DNA of 64,000 nucleotides from Avena insularis (taxonomy: Eukaryota > Streptophyta > Magnoliopsida > Poales > Poaceae): positions 310,783,132 to 310,847,131 of the forward strand of contig CM042689.1 of the NCBI GenBank assembly GCA_023614405.1. The letters are read 5' to 3'. The translations under genes were made by a program, and so were the position numbers. Shown piece by piece: positions 58,396 to 64,000 of this stretch. The notes under the pieces are model-generated. The model did no database searches and was not told the DNA's origin. It saw nothing but the letters and a program-made list of their open reading frames with translations. Each line of letters starts with the position of its first letter. Within the stretch, counting starts at the first letter, position 1.

Positions 58396-60770
58396 TTAGA
58401 GAGGTCTTCTGTTGTCAGACGGTGGGGGTGCCAAGGAAAGTGTGGTAGACTGGGGCCTTCTTCGCGAAGGGGTTCTTGCCCTTGTCATCGCTCTTGGCGG
58501 CGTGCTTGGGGTCAACGTCTTCGTCCATGTCACTTGAATCCTTGGACTCCTCTTCCTTCTTATCCCCCTTGCCCTTGTCGCGCGGTCTGTTCTTCCGACT
58601 TTGCTTGTAGCCGGACTCCGGGTCTTCCTTGAGGTCGTTGACGAACTTGCAGTGTCGATTGGTATGGGTGGCTTTGCCGTTGACGTCGAGGTGTACGAGG
58701 CATGGCATATCATGGTACTCCTCGTAGGTTTGGGGAACGCGGAGCGACGCCGAGGTGGTTTCACTTCCTCGTTGCTGCCCATGACCGGCTCCCCTTCCTC
58801 GGCCACGCTGTCCGCCCTCTCCTCATCCTGCAAAAGTCATAGCGACCCTGTCGGTAGATTGCTTTTCTTCTGGAGCAATTTTCCGCTTTATACTGTTGTT
58901 CCTCCGAGCTTGAGTTGGAACGGCCGTTGCCGGCAAGGAGCCACGAGCATCATCATCGGCAGCTGCGAACTCACTAGCCAACTGAATCATCTGGTTCAGG
59001 TCAAGATGGTGATTGTCCTGCAAGCGCTTCCGTTTATGTCGGAGCAACGTGCCCCTTTCCAACCCATCGATGAAGGCGGACATGGCGGTCTGAGCGTGCA
59101 CTCCTGCGCAGGAATTCTTCATGTCCAGCCAGCGGGAGAGGTAGGCGCGAGATGTCTCGTCTTTCTCTTGCATGCACCGCTGTAGATCGCCCACAGTGCA
59201 TGGACGCTTGTATGTACCCTCAAAGTTCTTGGTGAACGTGTCTTGCATGTCCAACCAGTTGTAGATAGATTTCTCCGGCAAGTCATCGATCCATTGGCGG
59301 GTTGTACCTGCCAACATTAATGGGAGGTACTTGAAGGCGACGTTGGGGTTGCCTCCGGCAATCTCCACCGTGTTGCCGTAGTCCTGCAACCATGTGGCTG
59401 GCTTGGCGGTGCCGTCATAGGGCTTGATGGTCTTGTTAATCCGGAAGCCTTTGGGGGTAAGTTGCGGACTGTATTGCAGGTCCAAAGCAACGTGGTCCCA
59501 GGTATAGTCCTTCCCGGGCCTCGTGGATCTTATCGATCCGCGAACATGCATCGTATGGCTCCGGGTTCTTCTTCTTCTTGTCAACAGGGGATGGGCTGCG
59601 TGAATGACGCGGGCCTCCTCCGCCATGGTGACTGCTTGGTGGTGATGGAGGCGGAGGCGGCGGTGGGTTAGCCTTCTTGCTGTTACCCTCCTGCGACGCT
59701 TCACTCCTGTCACGATTGCTTGTCGGACGCAGAGGGTCATGGCGCGACCTGCTCTTATGTCCTTCATTGTGCTTTCTATCATGATGGGTCTGCTCCGTGT
59801 TGTCGCGGATGACGATGCCGCACTGCTTTGGTGGGGGCATATCCGTACGATGGTGAGCTGTGTAATCTTCGCAATGTCGGGGGGACCGGGGCGGTGGCGA
59901 TGGGCGACGAGGTCGGGCCTTTTCTCCGTGGTCGGAGGATATTGGGATAGTATCCTTCCTGTTGCGTGCATCCCTTCGTCTTCGTTCTGAGGAACCCGTC
60001 TGGGACCCGACATCAAGAGGAGATCTGTCCCTTGGCGGCTTGTACTGGCTAGACTGGCAGAGCGCTGGGTTAGACTCAAGCCTCTGGGAGGTGGCCTTTT
60101 CTTGCTTCTTCACCGCCTTGGCCACTAGGTCATAGACCTGTTCTACTGCCTCAAGCGATCTATCCTTCTCCAGAAGGGTCCTGGCGACGGCAAGGTTAAG
60201 GAGTGGGCTGGGCATCACCTGCTTGCCTTCACTGTCAATGTACGGCTTGGCTTGTGCCAGCTTCGAGGGAGCCCATCCTAGGTTGCGCCGTACACCAGGA
60301 TCGTTGATGACGTGAGCCGGAGCTTTCTTAGCCTTCTGCTGCTGTAGCAGAGTCTTGTACTCGGCCTCCATTGCTCTAGCTTTCTCTATGGACTTCTGCG
60401 CATTGACCAGATCTCGATCTAGCTTAGCGCCTTGCTCCGTGATGGCCTGCGCTTCTTCCAGCAGCTGCTGGCGTTTCTCATCAAGCTGGGTCACATTCCG
60501 GATATGAGCAACGGTCAGTGGCTCGACGAGGAGATTGCCGTACATCACTCTATCGGCTGGAGTAACCTGGGCTGCTGCAGACGTAGATGCTGGAGGCGGC
60601 AAGTTTGCGGTGTTGTTGTTACTCGGGCCGGTGCCGAGTTCCTGCGGCTGCTGCACTTGGTTGGGCGAAGGAGGCATGTCTTTTGTGCTATCATCGTCAA
60701 CAGCAATAAGTGGCCCCTTCCTCTTTTCTAGTGCCGTAGGCGGAGCTCGTCCGGGTTGATCTTCATCCAT
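58396..60770 (-). pseudogene. Element G gag, frameshifted
   Basis: The ATG at 60770 opens MDEDQPGRAPPTALEKRKG. A long coiled segment follows (LDEKRQQLLEEAQAITEQGA), then an Arg/Ser/Pro-rich region and a proline run. Near 59500-59440 the frame shifts into the conserved retrotransposon gag core: YDGTAKPATWLQDY, LPLMLAGTTRQWIDDLP, and NWLDMQDTFTKNFEGTY. The C-terminus at 58708-58415 has HTNRHCKFVNDLKED and a Lys-rich tail. Gag packages the element RNA. Length is about 780 codons, usual for this lineage. Confidence 0.85.
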
Positions 60771-60782
60771 CGCCGTCCCAAT

Positions 60783-62019
60783 GGAAACTAGTTAGTAAAG
60801 CTCTCACGAACTTGATGGCACACCTTATTTCCTTGCCCCTAATAGACTTGAACCATTGTGTCATCGAAGTTGTATATGCTTGCATCTATACGTTGGAATT
60901 AGCAGAACCGTACTGTCATGGGGAACGCTTTCAACATTGCACATGTACCTTGTACTCAGTTGATATTGTGCTCTTTTGTCTATGGATGTCGACGTTGTGA
61001 AATAAAGTGGGAACTTGTAAGTCCATGGAGTGATGTATGTGTGTTATAGAAACGCCTGGGCCGCTATCCTAAGCCATGCCTAACCATGGTGGAAACTTTC
61101 AGCATCACCATAGTGAGCATTCTGTGAAGCATCCTCAATAAAAAGCTATGCACATAGTAAATAAAAAGATCACTGAGATGCTCATTGTATGCTTGCCTTG
61201 TCATTTTGGTTATGGGATAGCTCATGTACCATGTGCAAGGGGTACCCCGTTGGCGGTTCTTTATGATACACATGTACTTACAATGATAAGAACTTACCGG
61301 TGACCAAAGTTGAGTAGCATGAGGAGCGGCCCTCGTACTCAAGGGAAATGAGATTGCCAGCTTATATTTCCTCAAGCATATACTCCATCTTTGTGCACTT
61401 TAACCTTAATCATCTCAAGATGCCTATGATAGGGGCAATGAGGGCTCAAAGCTTGTAAGTAGCATAATATTTTGGAAGCTCTTTATGACTTATAATCCCT
61501 ACTACCCTCTATGAAGGGACCTTTCTCCTACTTCTAAGTTGAGTCAGTAAACCTACTTCCTCTCTCTCCATCAAGCATTTGAGTTGTTGTGTTTCAAGTA
61601 TTCATCTGGTGATTTATTCACTCATGTTCTTTATCTTCCTTGTTTGCACAAAACTCTAATCTATTGAGTATTACTTTGAAAGCCTTCGAAAAACCTTTTT
61701 GAGCAAAGAGTGCTTCTGTTTGAAAACTTCTACAAAAAGCTTTTTGTCAAATTGTTTGCCAGCTGTTCTCTAACCAAGAACAAGAGTTTGCCAATTCCAA
61801 TTATGATTTATCTTTATGCCTCTCTATTGTGACTCTTGTACTTGTTGCAAGCTAAGTTATATAATGGTGAGTTGCTTTCTTCTATGAGTTGTGTAATGGT
61901 AAGTGTGATGCTTCTTGTCTGTATCCTTTTATCGACACTTCACTCCATAAACTTGTGGACATGTTTACTGAGCTCAGTTTTTTCTTGGGGACAAGCGAAG
62001 GTCTAAGCTTGGGGGGTGT
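60783..62019 (+). other. Element D spacer, resumed after element G
   Basis: The first 200 bp match 48777-48979; the rest continues as the non-coding spacer that is homologous to element H spacer at 31670-32320. It ends in an AGCTTGGGGGGTGT purine tract, the plus-strand primer of D. No gene is seen. Confidence 0.78.
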
Positions 62020-63078
62020 TGATACGTCCAATTTGCATCAACATTATATATCATAATTTGCATCTATTCATTGATATATGTCTTATTATGAGGTATTACT
62101 TATGTCTTTTCCACTGTTTTTGCATGTTGGATGATTCTTGGAGGATGGACTGCCGGAAGAGGTGTTTTGATGCAAATTCGCGAAGATCAGAAAAATACCA
62201 GAAAAATATGGGAAAAATATATTTTCCCCGAAGATAGAGGAAGCCAGAAGGGGAGGCGAAGAAGGGCCACAAGGGCCCACACCCCCCTAGGCGCGGGTCC
62301 CCCTGGACTGCGCCTAAGGTAGGTGTGGCCCACCTGCTCGGCCTCTGACACTGCCCTCTCGCCTATATCTTCCTTACGGAACCCTAACACCAGGGAGGCG
62401 ACCACAGATAGATTCCTGCCGCCTCTGCGGGGCAGAAAACAGAAAGAGAGAAAGATCTCTCTGGCAGACAGATTTCTGCCGGGGAAATTCCTTCCCGGAG
62501 AGGGGAGATCATCGCCATCAACACCATCGTCAAGCTAGGCTACATCAGGATAATCATCATCCACACCATCGTCTCCACCAGCACCATCATCACCACTCCA
62601 TCCCGCTTCAACAATCGTGTTGGATACCTGCTTAGTTCATAGGGGAAACTTCCCCGGTGTTAATTACTATTGTAGTTGATGCTTGTGAGTGGAACCATTG
62701 GATTATTGTTTATGTTCAGATTGTTATTCATCACCATATCATCTTTGATCTTGATCCATATGATGTCTTGTGAGTAGTTCGTTTAGTTCTTGAGGACATG
62801 GGAGAAGTCATGTTGTTAGTAGTGGATTTGTGTTGAGTTATTATTCAATGGTTTAGTATTTAAGTTGTGGTGCTATTCTTCTAGTGGTGTCATGTGAACG
62901 TCGACTACATGATACTTCACCATTTATGGGCGTAGGGGAATTCATTGTGTAGTTGGATACAAATTGTAGGGTTGCCGGAGTGACAGAAACCTGAACCCCC
63001 ATTAGGACACCTTTTCACAAGGGAGTGTAGGATCTCAGAGTTTAAGGCTGTGGTTAGGTTTATATCTTAATTACTTTC
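62020..63078 (+). repeat. Element D 3' LTR, interrupted by F
   Basis: It starts TGATACGTCC after a good purine tract. It includes the ~200 bp absent from the 5' LTR and matches it as far as TTAATTACTTTC. There it stops, about 450 bp short of the LTR end, at the first base of insertion F. Confidence 0.82.
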
Positions 63079-64000
63079 TGTAGGGGTTCGTAGCATGGAA
63101 AACAAAAAATTTCTACCGCATGCAAACAAACAAGCCAAGATCTATCCACTAGATTATAGCAACGAGTCGATAGAGGAACTCACCCTCGAAGATTCCAAAG
63201 CGGTTAATGAGAGCAGATTCTCGTGGGTGATGTAGTCGTACTCTTGCCGATCTCAAGATCGCGTAGACGATCCTTCCGGCGCAAGGCTCCCGCTGGGATC
63301 GGTCAGCGCTCGGTGACACTGATGAAGACCTTCCTCTCCCTTGTTCCAGCAGGCAGCGGAGGTTGTAGCACTCTCCTCGCGATTCCGGCAGCACGACGAC
63401 ATGGTACCGGAAGTAGAGGGGAGATCTCGCAGGGCTTCGCCTTAAGCCGGAGCGAGTATGGTGGAGTATGAGAGAGGCCTTGGTGATCTAGGGTTTAGAG
63501 GGAACCAAGGGGAGGAGCTTGGCCGGCGGCTAGGGCTTGATAAAACCCCAAGTCGTCGAGTTGAAGGGGAAACCCTAGGCGGCGGCTGCACTTGGAGGTG
63601 GAGGCGCCAAAGCTAAGGTTTGAGGTGTGTAGGAGAGGGGCATCCCTACCCCCTCCTTATATAGGTGGGAGGGTGCGGCTTGGGAGGAGGGAGTCCTCCT
63701 CAAACTACTCCTCCTTGTCAGGCGGGTGGAGGGAGGAGACTTCCTCCCCAAGTAGGTTTCCTACTCTCCCTCCACCAAGCAAACTTGTCGTTTGACTTTT
63801 TCAAATTGGCGTTTGACTTTCAAACTAGGATTTGATTTCTCCCTTTATTTTGCCCATCCAAGTGACCTAGTACATTATGCAACCATTCCATATTGTCATG
63901 ACACATTCATGTACCCTTCCCCTCCGGAGTGCCGGACCTTTCGGACCCTTCTAGAACATTCCCGGTGAAAACACCGGAATCATTCCCCAACTCCGAAACA
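63079..64000 (-). mobile_element. Insertion F: start of a reverse-oriented copia-type LTR
   Basis: The first plus-strand bases are TGTAGGGGTTCG, so on the minus strand the sequence would end CGAACCCCTACA, a usual LTR terminus. A TATATA box near 63658 and a block before it (GTGATGTAGTCGTACTC at 63225-63241) resemble the LTRs of A and B in position and wording. CTTTC at 63074-63078 would be the target duplicate. The element continues past the window, so its type is inferred. Short frames inside are not genes. Confidence 0.6.

Larger units (their letters stand above)
49180..60782 (-). mobile_element. Tat-type gypsy element G with antisense ORF; 5' LTR missing
   Basis: It is oriented on the minus strand. 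The 3' LTR is 49180-49717, then a purine tract, a 4.7-kb 3' region holding an opposite-strand ORF, pol (54424-58387) and gag (58396-60770). A second, archaeal-type RNase H domain after the first marks the Tat lineage. The right edge is abrupt: ten bases beyond the gag ATG the sequence becomes element D spacer, sharing a short TGGA. The leader, primer site and 5' LTR of G were therefore deleted. Confidence 0.85.
41106..63078 (+). mobile_element. Athila-type gypsy element D with internal duplication and nested Tat element G
   Basis: 5' LTR 41106-42398 and 3' LTR 62020-63078 both start TGATACGTCCAATTTGCATCA-like (20 bp shared). Pol and post-pol ORF run to about 48060. At 48979 the spacer jumps back to sequence matching 47075-47270 (repeated as 48980-49174), and after element G the spacer resumes at 60783 with sequence matching 48778-48979. 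The simplest reading is one element with a ~1.9-kb internal tandem duplication, G inserted in the second copy, then a deletion. That two separate elements contributed cannot be excluded. Confidence 0.72.

Overview
The window is a plant nuclear interval, almost certainly from a Triticeae grass (wheat, goatgrass or a close relative). It is dominated by LTR retrotransposons nested in one another, among them two copia-type elements with LTRs of about 1.7 kb and several Athila-type and Tat-type gypsy elements. The few host-like genes are short, cereal-type and mostly decayed: an F-box/DUF295 gene, an AP2-domain gene, a B3-domain gene and a Ulp1-like gene. I see no bacterial, organellar or CRISPR features.

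Layout. 1-4.3 kb: a repeat field with a foldback, a roughly 172-bp tandem array with a two-unit higher-order period, and a 1.1-kb segment present twice. Each copy of that segment carries a complete-looking RNA polymerase III type 3 cassette (monocot upstream elements, USE, TATA at U6 spacing, a 54-nt hairpin body and a T4 stop). 4.5-5.9 kb: a broken F-box/DUF295 gene on the minus strand. 6.1-23.4 kb: copia element A (minus strand, perfect 5-bp target duplication, unusual TA...CA ends) with copia element B (plus strand) inserted in its gag. Removing both elements leaves the F-box gene and the AP2 gene (23.5-24.2 kb) head to head about 355 bp apart, so the pair once shared an intergenic promoter.

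24.7-26.7 kb: a B3-domain gene with good splice sites but two stops in its 5' exon. 26.7-27.9 kb: a copia remnant. 27.9-30.9 kb: a Ulp1-protease-like pseudogene between two direct copies of a chimeric 350-bp repeat. 30.9-34.5 kb: the 3' end of a gypsy element (H) whose LTR abuts the truncated LTR of Athila-type element C (34.5-41.1 kb). From 41.1 kb Athila-type element D begins. Its 3' LTR lies at 62.0 kb, and between them is an internal partial duplication plus Tat-type element G (49.2-60.8 kb, minus strand, one LTR lost). G carries a dual-RNase-H pol and an intron-containing antisense ORF. From 63.1 kb the window ends in a reverse-oriented LTR-like sequence (F) that interrupts D's 3' LTR.

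No retroelement here looks able to move by itself: every pol has stops, frameshifts or lost catalytic residues. The only uninterrupted host-like reading frame is the AP2 gene. The most unusual item is the duplicated Pol III cassette, for which I recognise no known RNA.
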